A stretch of DNA of 64,000 nt from Leptolyngbya sp. NIES-2104 (GCF_001485215.1 NZ_BBWW01000001.1:5580001-5644000); one strand, 5' to 3'; positions 9,073 through 18,196 are shown, counted from the first letter of the stretch. Numbers and translations are program-made. Notes: generated from the letters alone by a model not told the origin.

Positions 9073-9126
9073 CTTGCTCTTTGATGTTACTGCGGTGAGA
9101 GATAGTCTGTTCGATGGAATTTCACG

Positions 9127-9864
9127 ATGCAGCTACTTCCAATGTCTGAAGATGCCACTATTACTCCAGATGATTTTGTTATTCAGTTGAAGAAGAACTT
9201 ACAGTTCAGGTCTGTGTTCGAGCAGATTTTGTTTCAGCAAATTGTCGATCGCGTTGCAGAAGATCGATCTCTAACAATCACTCCGGATGAAATTCAAGCA
9301 GAAGCGGATCAGTTTCGAGCGACACGGCGACTCGAACGAGCAGCAGATACCTATCGCTGGCTCGAAGAAGAAAGAATCACCGCTGAAGAATGGGAAACTG
9401 GAATTCGCGATCGACTGCTCACCAATAAAGTGAAGGAAGCGCTATTTGGTGCAGAGGTCGAACGAATTTTTACCGAAAACCGCGTCAATTTTGACCAAGC
9501 GGTGATTTATCAAACTGTGGTTCCTTACGGGCAATTGGCACAGGAACTGTTTTATCAAATCGAAGAGCGAGAGATTAGCTTTTTCGAGGCGGCACATTTG
9601 TATGATATTGATGCAAAACGTCGGCATCATTGTGGATTTGAAGGCAAGCTCTACCGCTGGAGTTTACATCCTGAAATGGCGGCAGTCGTCTTTGGAGCAA
9701 GTTCTGGGGAACTACTGCGCCCATTACAAATGGGAGAGCATCACCATTTGATTCTAGTGGAAGAGCTGATTATGGCTGAGTTATCCGACGAGATTCAATC
9801 GGAGATTCTTGATCAGTTGTTCCAGGAATGGCTGAGAGATGAGTTGAAAGACGTAATTTCTTAA
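9127..9864 (+). CDS. PpiC/SurA-like peptidylprolyl isomerase (foldase)
   Basis: A 245-residue parvulin-type foldase. Residues 10-100 form a helical SurA-like chaperone region (FEQILFQQIVDRVAEDRSLT, EWETGIRDRLLTNKV) and residues about 105-200 a divergent PpiC rotamase domain (LAQELFYQIEEREISFFEAA, AAVVFGASSGELLRPLQMGE). There is no signal peptide or membrane anchor, so it should act in the cytosol on substrates before export. In cyanobacteria such foldases are, as I recall, often encoded beside peptidase-containing ABC exporters and HlyD-type adaptors. Here one follows three double-glycine peptide genes, which supports a role in handling those precursors. An alternative start is the ATG at 9142. 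Confidence 0.82.
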   Translation: MQLLPMSEDATITPDDFVIQLKKNLQFRSVFEQILFQQIVDRVAEDRSLTITPDEIQAEADQFRATRRLERAADTYRWLEEERITAEEWETGIRDRLLTNKVKEALFGAEVERIFTENRVNFDQAVIYQTVVPYGQLAQELFYQIEEREISFFEAAHLYDIDAKRRHHCGFEGKLYRWSLHPEMAAVVFGASSGELLRPLQMGEHHHLILVEELIMAELSDEIQSEILDQLFQEWLRDELKDVIS

Positions 9865-9957
9865 TGATCTTTTAATAACAGTTGTATCGGCTTGTAAGAG
9901 ATGCGCGTAAACTGAATTAGATTTTGTATCGTAAAGGAATCTAACTCACCAGTGTTT

Positions 9958-10182
9958 ATGAATCCAAGTCTACTGCGTCAACTCTGGGCGATCGTCGAAG
10001 CGACTCAAGCCAATTCTCTGCTGAATCTCGACGATGCTCATCTGGTTCAATCCATATTAGGGCAATGTCACGTTCGACAGCCCCTAAATTCTGAGGAAAA
10101 AACCTTGCTTTCCGACTATCTCTATTCGCGCCTGAATCTGATTCGCGATTTGGCATCCGATCGCTTAGCCGTTCCCGTCTAA
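9958..10182 (+). CDS. small conserved-type hypothetical protein
   Basis: A protein of 74 residues, largely helical, beginning MNPSLLRQLWAIVEATQANS and ending LASDRLAVPV. The amphipathic pattern and the polar LNSEEKTLLSDYLYSRLNLI segment look like a genuine small soluble protein of the sort widespread in cyanobacteria; no function can be assigned. An in-frame GTG at 9952 is the alternative start. AAGGA near 9933-9937 is rather far upstream. The 3' end overlaps the convergent ribD by 18 bp. Confidence 0.65.
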   Translation: MNPSLLRQLWAIVEATQANSLLNLDDAHLVQSILGQCHVRQPLNSEEKTLLSDYLYSRLNLIRDLASDRLAVPV

Positions 10183-11256
10183 ATAGCCTTCGATCAATAA
10201 ATCAGCGTCGATCGCTCTCCAAGTCACTCGCGTTAATGCGATCGCATCGGTCATCTTTTCCAATCCCAAATTCCCGATCGGCGTTGGAGCCGCTTCACCC
10301 CCAATAATTTTCGGTGCCACGAACGCCCAGATTTTCTGAACACATCCATCTCGAATCGCTTGCGCTGCTAGTGTTCCGCCACATTCCCACAGCACTGTAT
10401 TCAATCCGCGATCGTACAAATGTGACATGACTCTTGCAGGCGTTACCGTTTCTAAATTCACAACTTCTACGCCGTGTTGAGTCAAATGATTCTGCACGGT
10501 TTCGTCTGTATTCGTGCCTGTAAAAACGATCGTCGGTGCAATTTCTGTATTCCAAAGATTCGCATCCGAAGGCAGAGAGAGCGATCGACTCATGATCACC
10601 CGCATCGGTTGATGCTCTGAAAGTCCGTGTGTGGTCAAATGTGGATTATCGTTACGAACTGTGTTGCCACCAATCACGATTGCATCACAGGCTGTTCTCA
10701 ATTGATGCACTTGATGGCGAGAGGATTTCCCAGTAATCCAGTGGCTATGTCCTGTTGTTGCTGCAATTTTGCCATCGATCGTCATTGCATATTTGAGAAT
10801 TCCAAACGGGCGACGCTGCACAATTCGATGCACAAAGGCTTCATTCAAAACCTGGCAATCCGCTTCTTCAACGCCAACGGTCACATCGATTCCAGCAGTT
10901 CTCAGCGTTTCGATTCCGCTGCCCGCGACTTTTGGATTTGGATCGACCATTCCCACGACGACGCGGCTTACTCCGGATTCAACGATCGCTTTAGAACAAG
11001 GAGGGGTGCGACCGTAATGATTACAAGGCTCTAGATTCACATACAAAGTTGCACCTTGCGATCGCGTTCCTGCCTGTCTTAGCGCAAACACTTCGGCGTG
11101 AGGTTCTCCCGCTTTTGGATGAAATCCTTCTCCCACAATTTCGCCATTTGCCACAATCACACAGCCGACCAGCGGATTTGGAGCCGTCCGCCCGATCGCG
11201 GATCGCGCCAACTCTAAACAGCGCTGCATCATCGCTCGATCGAACTCTGTCCCCAT
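10165..11256 (-). CDS. ribD: bifunctional riboflavin deaminase/reductase RibD
   Basis: Bifunctional enzyme for two steps of riboflavin synthesis: deamination of the diaminopyrimidine product of GTP cyclohydrolase II and reduction of the ribosyl chain. The 363-residue product has the zinc cytidine-deaminase motif (HAE at residues 53-55, PC at 77-78, Cys87) and a C-terminal NADPH-dependent reductase domain (KYAMTIDGKIA, VIGGNTVRNDNP, LIEGYLDG). The ATG at 11256 is chosen because it overlaps the stop of the upstream membrane protein gene as TGATG, which implies translational coupling; the open frame extends further upstream only inside that gene. Confidence 0.95.
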   Translation of the reverse strand: MGTEFDRAMMQRCLELARSAIGRTAPNPLVGCVIVANGEIVGEGFHPKAGEPHAEVFALRQAGTRSQGATLYVNLEPCNHYGRTPPCSKAIVESGVSRVVVGMVDPNPKVAGSGIETLRTAGIDVTVGVEEADCQVLNEAFVHRIVQRRPFGILKYAMTIDGKIAATTGHSHWITGKSSRHQVHQLRTACDAIVIGGNTVRNDNPHLTTHGLSEHQPMRVIMSRSLSLPSDANLWNTEIAPTIVFTGTNTDETVQNHLTQHGVEVVNLETVTPARVMSHLYDRGLNTVLWECGGTLAAQAIRDGCVQKIWAFVAPKIIGGEAAPTPIGNLGLEKMTDAIALTRVTWRAIDADLLIEGYLDGNG

Positions 11257-11792
11257 CAATACAGACTGCTCGAAGTGGAATAATGACTTAAAATTTCTTG
11301 TCCCCAGCGCACGAGCCGTTCCGACCCTTCGATCATCAGCAGGTATTGACCGCGATCGAGATGATGCCGATAAATACTCGCAGTGGTTCCTTCCCCGAAT
11401 AAGCCAAATAGCGCTCCTAACACTGCCCCCAAAAAGCCACCCATGATTGACAGTGCTGGAATCAAGAGCGGGTTGCGAAGTTCGGCGATCGTTAGCCAAC
11501 CGAGGTGACTCGCAACCAAAAGAATCACGCCAGCAAGTGCGCCTAACGTTCCTAGCGTGAGGCTCAGAAATCGGGCTTTACGAACCGCAAGCTGCATCGG
11601 CTTCATCAGTCCGACACTTTCGGGATGGCTGTAACCTGTACCGACGATCGCGAGATGTTCAGGAGAAATGCCGTGATAATGAAGCAATCGATAGGCTTGG
11701 AAAACAGAAGCCTCGTCAGGAAAAACCATCACGGCAAGAAAAGATTGACGACGCATCAAGCCGTTTTTGCGAAGGAACCGTGTAACTGACAC
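11256..11792 (-). CDS. two-helix membrane protein of unknown function
   Basis: A 178-residue hypothetical protein. Residues 13-60 are soluble (SFLAVMVFPDEASVFQAYRL), resembling the start of stress-protein-like modules that sit before a glycine-zipper membrane region. Two long Gly/Ala-rich hydrophobic segments follow (LTLGTLGALAGVILLVASHL and LSIMGGFLGAVLGALFGLFG), then a soluble tail (YLLMIEGSERLVRWGQEILS). An in-frame ATG at 11756 (MRRQSF) is an alternative start. It is coupled to ribD by a TGATG overlap, though no riboflavin link can be inferred from its sequence. Confidence 0.72.
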   Translation of the reverse strand: MSVTRFLRKNGLMRRQSFLAVMVFPDEASVFQAYRLLHYHGISPEHLAIVGTGYSHPESVGLMKPMQLAVRKARFLSLTLGTLGALAGVILLVASHLGWLTIAELRNPLLIPALSIMGGFLGAVLGALFGLFGEGTTASIYRHHLDRGQYLLMIEGSERLVRWGQEILSHYSTSSSLY

Positions 11793-11875
11793 TGGAGTAA
11801 TGGGGGGAGTAGCTAATTATCCTTGAATTCTAAACCCTTCTCCCCGATTTACCTACGTACCCTAGGAGGAATTTA

Positions 11876-11911
11876 ATGATTTTTTCTATGAAGTTTATCG
11901 CGGCTTCTTAA
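11876..11911 (+). other. 11-codon mini-ORF with a perfect Shine-Dalgarno
   Basis: ATG at 11876 opens an 11-codon frame (MIFSMKFIAAS) ending in TAA at 11909-11911. AGGAGG at 11864-11869 lies 6 nt before it, a stronger ribosome-binding site than most genes here have. It lies on the plus strand between two minus-strand genes, with no plus-strand gene close downstream, so a classical leader-peptide role is not obvious. Chance, a small membrane peptide or the remnant of a gene are all possible. Confidence 0.2.
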
Positions 11912-11923
11912 CACGACAAAAAT

Positions 11924-13012
11924 CTACATCCGTTCTAAGACGGTTTGAATCACAGTCGGTTCAACTTGATCGGTGACAATCACCGTTCCGATCTGTCGGG
12001 GGAGCACAAATCGAACTTTGCCATCTTTGACTTTTTTATCGGCTTGCAAAGCTGGGATGATTTCAGCTCGATCGCATTCAGTCGGAATCCCAGTCGGTAA
12101 GCCTGCTTTTTCGAGTAGCACTTTTTGTCGATCGCATTCTCCTTGATCCCACAGTCCCATTTCCACCGCAATCAGTCCGGCTGCCATCATACCGATCGCG
12201 ACTCCTTCCCCGTGGTTCACAACTCGATAATTGGTCAAACTCTCGATCGCATGTCCGATCGTATGTCCGTAGTTGAGAATTTCCCGCAGTCCCGATTCTT
12301 TCTCGTCTTTACTCACAACATGAGCTTTGGCTTGCGCCGATTTCACAAGCATTTCATTCACGAGTTCATCACCGACTGAGCGAATTTGATCGAGTCGTTT
12401 CGCTTGTTCGAGCTTCTCAAAGAGTTCTGCATCCCAAATAATGCCGTACTTGATGACTTCTGCGATCGCGGCTCGAAATTCCCGCGATGGCAATGTTTTC
12501 AGAACTTGCGGATCGATGAGAACTAATCTTGGCTGATGAAAGGCACCGATCAAGTTTTTCCCATTTGGATGATTCACTCCGGTTTTTCCACCGATCGCGG
12601 CATCGACCATCGATAGTAACGTCGTCGGCACTTGCACAACCGAAATTCCTCTAAGCCAAGTTGCCGCTGCAAATCCGGTCATATCTCCGATCACGCCGCC
12701 GCCCAAAGCTACCATCACAGATGATCGCTCTAACCGATTTTCCAACGCCGCATCGTAAATCTTTTGCAGGGTTGCGGGCGTTTTGTAACGTTCTCCCGCA
12801 GGCAAAATGCACGAACTCACCGTGAAGCCCGCCTCGGTCAGGGATTCGATCACTAATTGCCCGTAATGTTTGAAAATTGCTGGATTTGAGACAACGAGAG
12901 CTTTTTTACCGAGTTTGGAGAGCGACTTCATGCGATCGCCAATTTCATCGATCGACGAAATCACAATTTCGTAAGAATTTTGAGGCAGCGAAACGGGAAT
13001 AACAGACGGCAT
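11924..13012 (-). CDS. aroB: 3-dehydroquinate synthase
   Basis: Second enzyme of the shikimate pathway, converting DAHP to 3-dehydroquinate with catalytic NAD and a divalent metal. The 362-residue product shows the NAD-binding [16 protein letters not shown] segment, the [20 protein letters not shown] block, and metal-ligand regions [24 protein letters not shown] and [10 protein letters not shown]. The length is normal for the family. It is on the minus strand, with petL diverging from it at 13105. The stretch 11793-11923 downstream contains only the mini-ORF noted separately. Confidence 0.97.
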   Translation of the reverse strand: MPSVIPVSLPQNSYEIVISSIDEIGDRMKSLSKLGKKALVVSNPAIFKHYGQLVIESLTEAGFTVSSCILPAGERYKTPATLQKIYDAALENRLERSSVMVALGGGVIGDMTGFAAATWLRGISVVQVPTTLLSMVDAAIGGKTGVNHPNGKNLIGAFHQPRLVLIDPQVLKTLPSREFRAAIAEVIKYGIIWDAELFEKLEQAKRLDQIRSVGDELVNEMLVKSAQAKAHVVSKDEKESGLREILNYGHTIGHAIESLTNYRVVNHGEGVAIGMMAAGLIAVEMGLWDQGECDRQKVLLEKAGLPTGIPTECDRAEIIPALQADKKVKDGKVRFVLPRQIGTVIVTDQVEPTVIQTVLERM

Positions 13013-13104
13013 GACTCGGTTGCAAAAACGGCTTAGAAGTTGATTCTATCAATCGCCCTCCGTTTTTCTGTATAGTTTTGTTAGGAAGTTAGGAGACAAA
13101 ATTT

Positions 13105-13200
13105 ATGTCCGCAGTCGTCGCTTATTTCTTACTCGTGGGTGGTGCGATCGCGCTTGCATACGCGCTGTTCTTTACGTTCCGTGCGATTAAGTTGATCTAG
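13105..13200 (+). CDS. petL: cytochrome b6f subunit PetL-like peptide
   Basis: A 31-residue single-span membrane peptide (MSAVVAYFLLVGGAIALAYA, then LFFTFRAIKLI) matching the length and pattern of PetL: a short N-terminus, one transmembrane helix and a basic end with the typical R-x-I-K-L-I. PetL is a peripheral small subunit of the thylakoid cytochrome b6f complex and helps stabilise its dimer. AGGAG at 13091-13095 precedes the ATG by 9 nt, and a clear terminator follows 8 bp after the stop, so it is a monocistronic gene. Another small photosynthetic subunit cannot be wholly excluded on 31 residues. Confidence 0.75.
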   Translation: MSAVVAYFLLVGGAIALAYALFFTFRAIKLI

Positions 13201-13207
13201 TCCCGTG

Positions 13208-13237
13208 GAATGCCTGGAAATCTTCAGGCATTCTTTT
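13208..13237 (+). terminator. rho-independent terminator of petL
   Basis: GAATGCCTG (13208-13216) and CAGGCATTC (13225-13233) form a perfect 9-bp stem with an 8-nt loop, followed directly by TTTT. It sits just after the petL stop codon. Confidence 0.85.
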
Positions 13238-13245
13238 AAGAGAAT

Positions 13246-13439
13246 GTTTGAAAAGTTATCGATCGTTGCGATTCTCGCCCTGAAATGAATTTCGGGCTAA
13301 TCAGCGCAAGTCCATTGAAATGGACTGAGAACCTGTAAATGCCTCCCAGTCTACTTCAGTAGACTTTCTACGGTTAGCCCGAAATTCATTTCAGGGCGGG
13401 AGGCAATCGAAGCGAAAAGACTTTTTATACTCCTCAAAC
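13246..13439. repeat. long palindromic interspersed element, copy 1
   Basis: A 194-bp non-coding element. Perfect 25-bp inverted arms lie at 13276-13300 and 13374-13398 (each contains GCCCTGAAATGAATTTCGGG or its complement). Two inner hairpins lie between them: AGTCCATT/AATGGACT (13309-13326) and AGTCTACT/AGTAGACT (13348-13365). The ends are imperfect terminal inverted repeats, GTTTGAAAAG and CTCCTCAAAC. The layout matches the copy at 56811-57005 closely, including flanking GAAGCGAA and CTTTTTATAC. No coding capacity or transposase is present. Confidence 0.85.
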
Positions 13440-13444
13440 ACCCT

Positions 13445-13978
13445 CTAACGTTTTCCAACCAGCCGAAACGAATTAAGAAATACATCGATACTCGTTGCTA
13501 GTCCCCGCTCTTGGTTCTCTTGGGTTGTCGTTACACTGACAAAATACGCCCGCCGATTGACAAGATAAACGCGCCACTTGGCACCCATCTCATCTGGTAG
13601 CTTAAAGTTCATTTCTCGACCCGGAAAGTTTCCCAGTCGAATCGTACGAAATGAAAGCAATTCAGCTTGATCTTTTTCTGCACCTCGACGAACGCCCTCA
13701 TAGACTTCATTTTGAAGTTTACGATCGTTCCCAGGAGCCACAGGCAAATCGAGATAACCAACCGAATAACGCACCGATTCATCATCTCGAATCACTTCAA
13801 ACAGCGTCAAGTTTCCTTCTTTGCGCTCTTTCGGAGTTCCGGGCATAACGACTGAAAAGCCTCCTCGCTGCGAGGTGAATCGTCTCCAGAGGCTTTCTTG
13901 GGCGGTTACACTTTTCAACTGCACTACAGGCGATCCGAGCAAAATCGCCAATCCTAACACCACTTGCCAACCGCGCAT
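13445..13978 (-). CDS. secreted hypothetical protein after hisB
   Basis: A 177-residue protein with an N-terminal signal peptide (MRGWQVVLGLAILLGSPVVQ, probable cut after TAQ). The mature part (RFTSQRGGFSVVMPGTPKER, VRYSVGYLDLPV, WRVYLVNRRAYFVSVTTTQE) looks like a single alpha/beta domain of a type common in cyanobacteria, but I do not recognise a function. Its ATG at 13978 abuts the stop of hisB at 13979, so the two are probably cotranscribed. The 3' end lies only 5 bp from the palindromic repeat. Confidence 0.72.
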   Translation of the reverse strand: MRGWQVVLGLAILLGSPVVQLKSVTAQESLWRRFTSQRGGFSVVMPGTPKERKEGNLTLFEVIRDDESVRYSVGYLDLPVAPGNDRKLQNEVYEGVRRGAEKDQAELLSFRTIRLGNFPGREMNFKLPDEMGAKWRVYLVNRRAYFVSVTTTQENQERGLATSIDVFLNSFRLVGKR

Positions 13979-14623
13979 TTACAACACACCCTTCGAGCTT
14001 GGAATTTCATGAGCGCGGCGCGGATCAATTTCAACCGCCATTCGCATCGATCGAGCAAATGCCTTGAACGTCGCTTCGATAATGTGATGCGAATTAATGC
14101 CGTCTAACTGCCGAATGTGCAACGTCATCTGAGCGTGATTGATAATTGCAACAAAGAATTCGCGAACCAGTTGCGTGTCATACGTTCCAACGCGCTGAGT
14201 CGGAATCTCTAAACCGTAACTCAGATGGGGACGACCAGAGAAATCAAGCGCCACTTGAATCAATGCTTCATCCAATGGGGCGACAAAATGACCGAAGCGA
14301 ACAATGCCTTTACGATCGCCTAATGCTTTGGCGATCGCCATTCCGAGCGTAATTCCAACATCCTCATTGGTATGGTGATCGTCGATTTCTAAATCGCCCA
14401 CGGCTTGCACATCGAGATCAATCAGACCGTGTGAAGAAATCTGATGCAGCATGTGATCGAGGAACGGAATTCCAGTTTTGGCATTGCATTTTCCAGTTCC
14501 ATCGAGATTTACCGTCACTTGCACATCGGTTTCACCTGTTTTTCGTGAAACTGAAGCAATCCGAGCCACCGAAAACACCGGGGAAATTTGAGGACGATCG
14601 CTAGTCTGCATGAGCTTGATCAT
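13979..14623 (-). CDS. hisB: imidazoleglycerol-phosphate dehydratase
   Basis: Histidine biosynthesis enzyme that dehydrates imidazole-glycerol phosphate. The product (214 residues from ATG 14623, or 210 from ATG 14611) contains the paired metal-binding repeats [22 protein letters not shown], and later [20 protein letters not shown]. This is the stand-alone dehydratase type with no N-terminal phosphatase domain, as usual outside enterobacteria. Neither start has a strong ribosome-binding site. The next gene begins at the base after its stop. Confidence 0.96.
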   Translation of the reverse strand: MIKLMQTSDRPQISPVFSVARIASVSRKTGETDVQVTVNLDGTGKCNAKTGIPFLDHMLHQISSHGLIDLDVQAVGDLEIDDHHTNEDVGITLGMAIAKALGDRKGIVRFGHFVAPLDEALIQVALDFSGRPHLSYGLEIPTQRVGTYDTQLVREFFVAIINHAQMTLHIRQLDGINSHHIIEATFKAFARSMRMAVEIDPRRAHEIPSSKGVL

Positions 14624-14711
14624 TAAGAAAGGCAGTCTCTATTATGTCAATTTTTCTCATCGGTCTTTGATTTAAATCGATCGGCGCTACACTTTCAGGA
14701 AGTCCGACCAG

Positions 14712-15830
14712 ATGGAAGTTATGGATACTAAAGCTGCTGTTGCCTTTAAAGCTGGAGAGCCTTTAAAGATTGAAACCGTTCAACTTGAACCCCCCAAAGC
14801 TGGAGAAGTATTAGTCGAGATTAAAGCGACTGGGGTTTGTCATACCGATGCCTTTACCCTTTCAGGCGCAGATCCAGAAGGTCTGTTTCCTGCAATTCTC
14901 GGTCATGAAGGTGCGGGAGTCGTTGTTGAAGTGGGCGAAGGCGTAAAGAGCGTTAAACCTGGGGATCATGTGATTCCGCTCTACACTCCGGAGTGTCGCA
15001 ATTGTGAGTATTGTCTGAGTCGAAAAACGAATCTGTGTCAGGCAATTCGGACAACTCAAGGGAAAGGAGTAATGCCTGATGGAACCAGCCGATTTTCGAT
15101 CGACGGTGAGCCAATCCTGCACTACATGGGAACCTCAACATTTTCTAATCACACGGTACTCCCCGAAATTGCAGTGGCAAAAATTCGCGAAGATGCACCG
15201 TTTGACAAAGTTTGCCTGATCGGGTGCGGAGTCACGACAGGGATCGGAGCCGTGATCAATACTGCCAAGGTTGAACCAGGCGCGAATGTGGTCGTGTTCG
15301 GATTGGGTGGAATTGGCTTAAATGTGATTCAAGCAGCGCGAATGGTCGGAGCCAACATGATTGTTGGAGTCGATCTGAATCCGAGTAAGCGATCGCTGGC
15401 TGAAAAATTAGGTATGACGCATTTCGTGAATCCGAGTGAGGTTGAAGGCGATTTAGTTCCGTATCTCGTGGAATTAACCAAAGGCGGAGCCGATTACAGC
15501 TTTGAGTGTATTGGCAATGTGAAAGTGATGCGGCAAGCGTTGGAATGTTGTCACAAAGGATGGGGCGAAAGCATTATTATCGGGGTCGCGGGTGCGGGTC
15601 AAGAGATTAGTACAAGACCCTTTCAGCTTGTGACCGGGCGCGTTTGGCGAGGAAGCGCATTCGGGGGAGCAAGAGGACGAACTGATGTGCCGAAGATTGT
15701 CGATTGGTACATGGACGGCAAGATCAATATCGATGATTTGGTGACGAAGGTTTTACCGATCGACGAAATCAATGAAGCCTTCGATCTAATGCACCGAGGA
15801 GAAGTGATTCGATCGGTGGTGACATTCTGA
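14712..15830 (+). CDS. frmA: S-(hydroxymethyl)glutathione dehydrogenase (class III ADH)
   Basis: Zinc-dependent, NAD-linked oxidation of S-hydroxymethylglutathione, the adduct of formaldehyde and glutathione; it can also reduce S-nitrosoglutathione. The 372-residue protein has catalytic-zinc residues in [12 protein letters not shown] and GHEGAGVV, the structural-zinc lobe with four Cys ([15 protein letters not shown]), and a Rossmann GLGGIGLNV segment. AGGAAG at 14697-14702 lies 9 nt before the ATG at 14712; ATG 14721 is an alternative. It is translationally coupled to fghA, whose ATG overlaps its TGA by one base. Confidence 0.95.
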   Translation: MEVMDTKAAVAFKAGEPLKIETVQLEPPKAGEVLVEIKATGVCHTDAFTLSGADPEGLFPAILGHEGAGVVVEVGEGVKSVKPGDHVIPLYTPECRNCEYCLSRKTNLCQAIRTTQGKGVMPDGTSRFSIDGEPILHYMGTSTFSNHTVLPEIAVAKIREDAPFDKVCLIGCGVTTGIGAVINTAKVEPGANVVVFGLGGIGLNVIQAARMVGANMIVGVDLNPSKRSLAEKLGMTHFVNPSEVEGDLVPYLVELTKGGADYSFECIGNVKVMRQALECCHKGWGESIIIGVAGAGQEISTRPFQLVTGRVWRGSAFGGARGRTDVPKIVDWYMDGKINIDDLVTKVLPIDEINEAFDLMHRGEVIRSVVTF

Positions 15831-16672
15831 TGGAACGAATTAGTAAAACCAAATGTTTCGGAGGCTCGATCGAGGTTTATTCTCATCGATCGACTTCATG
15901 CAATGCCCCGATGAAATTCTCGATCTATCTACCGCCGCAAGCGCAGGAACGCTCTTTACCTGTGTTGTACTTTCTCGCAGGTCTAACTTGCACCGAAGAA
16001 AATTTCATGGTGAAAGCTGGAGCGCAACAGTTCGCCGCAAAACATGGATTGATTGTCGTCGCCCCAGATACGAGTCCGAGAAACACGGGAATTCCGGACG
16101 AGAATGACGATTGGGATTTTGGCACAGGTGCAGGATTTTATGTAGATGCAACTCAGTCACCTTGGGATCAGCACTATCGCATGTATAGCTATATTGTTGA
16201 TGAGTTACCGAGTTTGATTGCTGAGAATTTCCCAACTAACGGCAGACAAGGGATTTTCGGGCATTCAATGGGCGGACATGGAGCATTAATCTGTGCTTTA
16301 AAGAATCCCGCTCGCTATCAATCCGTTTCTGCATTTGCTCCGATTTGTGCACCGATGCAATGTCCTTGGGGAGAAAAAGCTTTCTCGAACTATCTGGGAC
16401 AAGATCGATCGACTTGGCGATCGTATGATGCGACTGAGCTAGTTCAAACGAGTCAATTTCCGCGATCGATCTTGATTGATCAAGGCACGAACGATCAATT
16501 TCTTGCAAATCAACTGTTACCCGAAGTATTTCAACAAGCTTGTGAATCTGTCGGGCAACCGTTGACCTTACGATTTCAGGAAGGCTATGACCACAGCTAC
16601 TATTTCATTGCCTCGTTTGTTGAAGCTCACGTTCAATTCCACGCGGAAATTCTGCTTGAAAGTGCGACATGA
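15830..16672 (+). CDS. fghA: S-formylglutathione hydrolase
   Basis: Esterase-D-type serine hydrolase that splits S-formylglutathione to formate and glutathione, the step after FrmA. The 280-residue product has the nucleophile elbow [11 protein letters not shown], the [12 protein letters not shown] segment near the oxyanion hole, the Asp in IDQGTNDQF and the His in GYDHSYYFI. Start and stop codons overlap frmA as TGATG, so the two form one operon for formaldehyde disposal. Its last 68 bp overlap the convergent glycosyltransferase gene. Confidence 0.95.
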   Translation: MERISKTKCFGGSIEVYSHRSTSCNAPMKFSIYLPPQAQERSLPVLYFLAGLTCTEENFMVKAGAQQFAAKHGLIVVAPDTSPRNTGIPDENDDWDFGTGAGFYVDATQSPWDQHYRMYSYIVDELPSLIAENFPTNGRQGIFGHSMGGHGALICALKNPARYQSVSAFAPICAPMQCPWGEKAFSNYLGQDRSTWRSYDATELVQTSQFPRSILIDQGTNDQFLANQLLPEVFQQACESVGQPLTLRFQEGYDHSYYFIASFVEAHVQFHAEILLESAT

Positions 16673-18056
16673 TCTTGGGTCGCAGCACTAACATGACGAT
16701 CGCAGATCCCATCGTTAAGATCGCGGCTGTCACTCCGGGGAATCCTGTTCCATATCCTAGACAGAAGTTCGCAACTGTCCCCATTAGCGAAAAGACAAAG
16801 CTAGTGATGGCAAAAAACGGAGCATGTTGAAAATTCAGAGCAGCAATCACTAGCAGAAGAGTTGCATACCACGGCTGATACCACGCGGTTGCAAATGCAA
16901 ATAAAGCAAATGTAACCCAGCCAATTTGGATCATCAATTGACCTTCTAGAATTGATCGATCGCGATAAATTCGGTAGAGCGTGAAGCCATAGTAAGCAGC
17001 AAACAAAAGTAGGGTCAAACGACTATACAAATGGAGAATTTCTGCTTGAATCGAACCCGGTGCAAATTGGGTCGGACTCGATAAGGGCGGTTGAGTCAGG
17101 AACAAAATACCCTTGAGTACACCATGCCATGATCCCGCTGTCATCCCTTCGACTCCTGGATTTAGAATACTTCTCCAAGACTCGATCGTCGGAAACAAGG
17201 TCAAATGCAGCGTCAGAATCACAACTCCACCCACAACGAGAAATTTGGCGATCGTTTTCCAGCGTTTGAGCCGAATCAAAAACACTCCTATCAGTGGAAT
17301 CCAAATAATCGGCAGCGTTTTGAGCAAAAATCCAACACCAGCAGAGAATAACGCCAGCAGATACCGCCGAGTTTTTAACAGTTGATCGATCGCAATTAAG
17401 ACCGTACATAGAATCACGTCTAGATGTGCTTCGACGACCTGTTCAAACAGCAGTACCGGACTCAACAAATATGCCAGTGTGACTTGATGCCGATACACAT
17501 TCGTTCTCAGCGCTCTCCAAATGAGGAATCCATTGAGCACATGAAACCCGACACAGAAGAGTTTGAAAAGGTAAACCCCCAGATAGATATTCGTCTCAAC
17601 GAATTTCGCAGGAATCGCAAAGATAGCCAGTGAAATGATTCCATACGTCGAGCTTTGCTCCCAGTCTAAAAAAGTACTGACAACAGACTCAAAATCGATC
17701 GCATTCGTGAGGTACGGATTAATGCGATAAAGACTCATCAAACCGTACTGTAGGTACAGATGAATATCACTGGTCAATGGATGAGCCAGCCAAGCCACGA
17801 TTAAAAATAAGCTTGCGGGTTTCAAGAGTTCGAGATAGCGCAATGCTGGCGTTTTTGGGCGGCTTTGGGTCAGCCAGATTAGATACAAAAAGCAGAGGGC
17901 AATGAATTCTAGAGTAATGAAGCGCCTGCGAATGAACATTGAGAAATCTTCGGCAGACAGAATTCCACGAATGTTCAGTTGGATTAGCGTCAATTGCGTT
18001 GCAAATACGATCGACAAAATCAGCGCAGCAACGTAGATAGTTTTTTGCTTTGGCAT
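16605..18056 (-). CDS. polytopic membrane glycosyltransferase-like protein (GT87-like)
   Basis: A 483-residue integral membrane protein with roughly ten to twelve hydrophobic segments. The arrangement, including [20 protein letters not shown] early in the protein with an Asp in the first large loop, [18 protein letters not shown], and a late [14 protein letters not shown] loop, recalls polyprenol-phosphate-mannose-dependent mannosyltransferases (GT87/GT-C fold). The donor and acceptor are not known. ATG 18056 is preferred to 18086 because AGGG at 18063-18066 lies 6 nt upstream. Its 3' end runs 68 bp into fghA on the opposite strand, so the C-terminal tail is encoded antisense to an enzyme's end. 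Confidence 0.72.
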   Translation of the reverse strand: MPKQKTIYVAALILSIVFATQLTLIQLNIRGILSAEDFSMFIRRRFITLEFIALCFLYLIWLTQSRPKTPALRYLELLKPASLFLIVAWLAHPLTSDIHLYLQYGLMSLYRINPYLTNAIDFESVVSTFLDWEQSSTYGIISLAIFAIPAKFVETNIYLGVYLFKLFCVGFHVLNGFLIWRALRTNVYRHQVTLAYLLSPVLLFEQVVEAHLDVILCTVLIAIDQLLKTRRYLLALFSAGVGFLLKTLPIIWIPLIGVFLIRLKRWKTIAKFLVVGGVVILTLHLTLFPTIESWRSILNPGVEGMTAGSWHGVLKGILFLTQPPLSSPTQFAPGSIQAEILHLYSRLTLLLFAAYYGFTLYRIYRDRSILEGQLMIQIGWVTFALFAFATAWYQPWYATLLLVIAALNFQHAPFFAITSFVFSLMGTVANFCLGYGTGFPGVTAAILTMGSAIVMLVLRPKIMSHFQAEFPRGIERELQQTRQ

Positions 18057-18196
18057 CTTAATCCCTGAGCAACTCCAGATATACAAGACAAATTCATAAA
18101 TGCCTGCCTCTAACTGAAGTTAGATATTTGTCTCGATCGATTAACAATGCGATCGGCTGAATCGTATCGATCTAATCTACGAATGTGGCGGATTCT

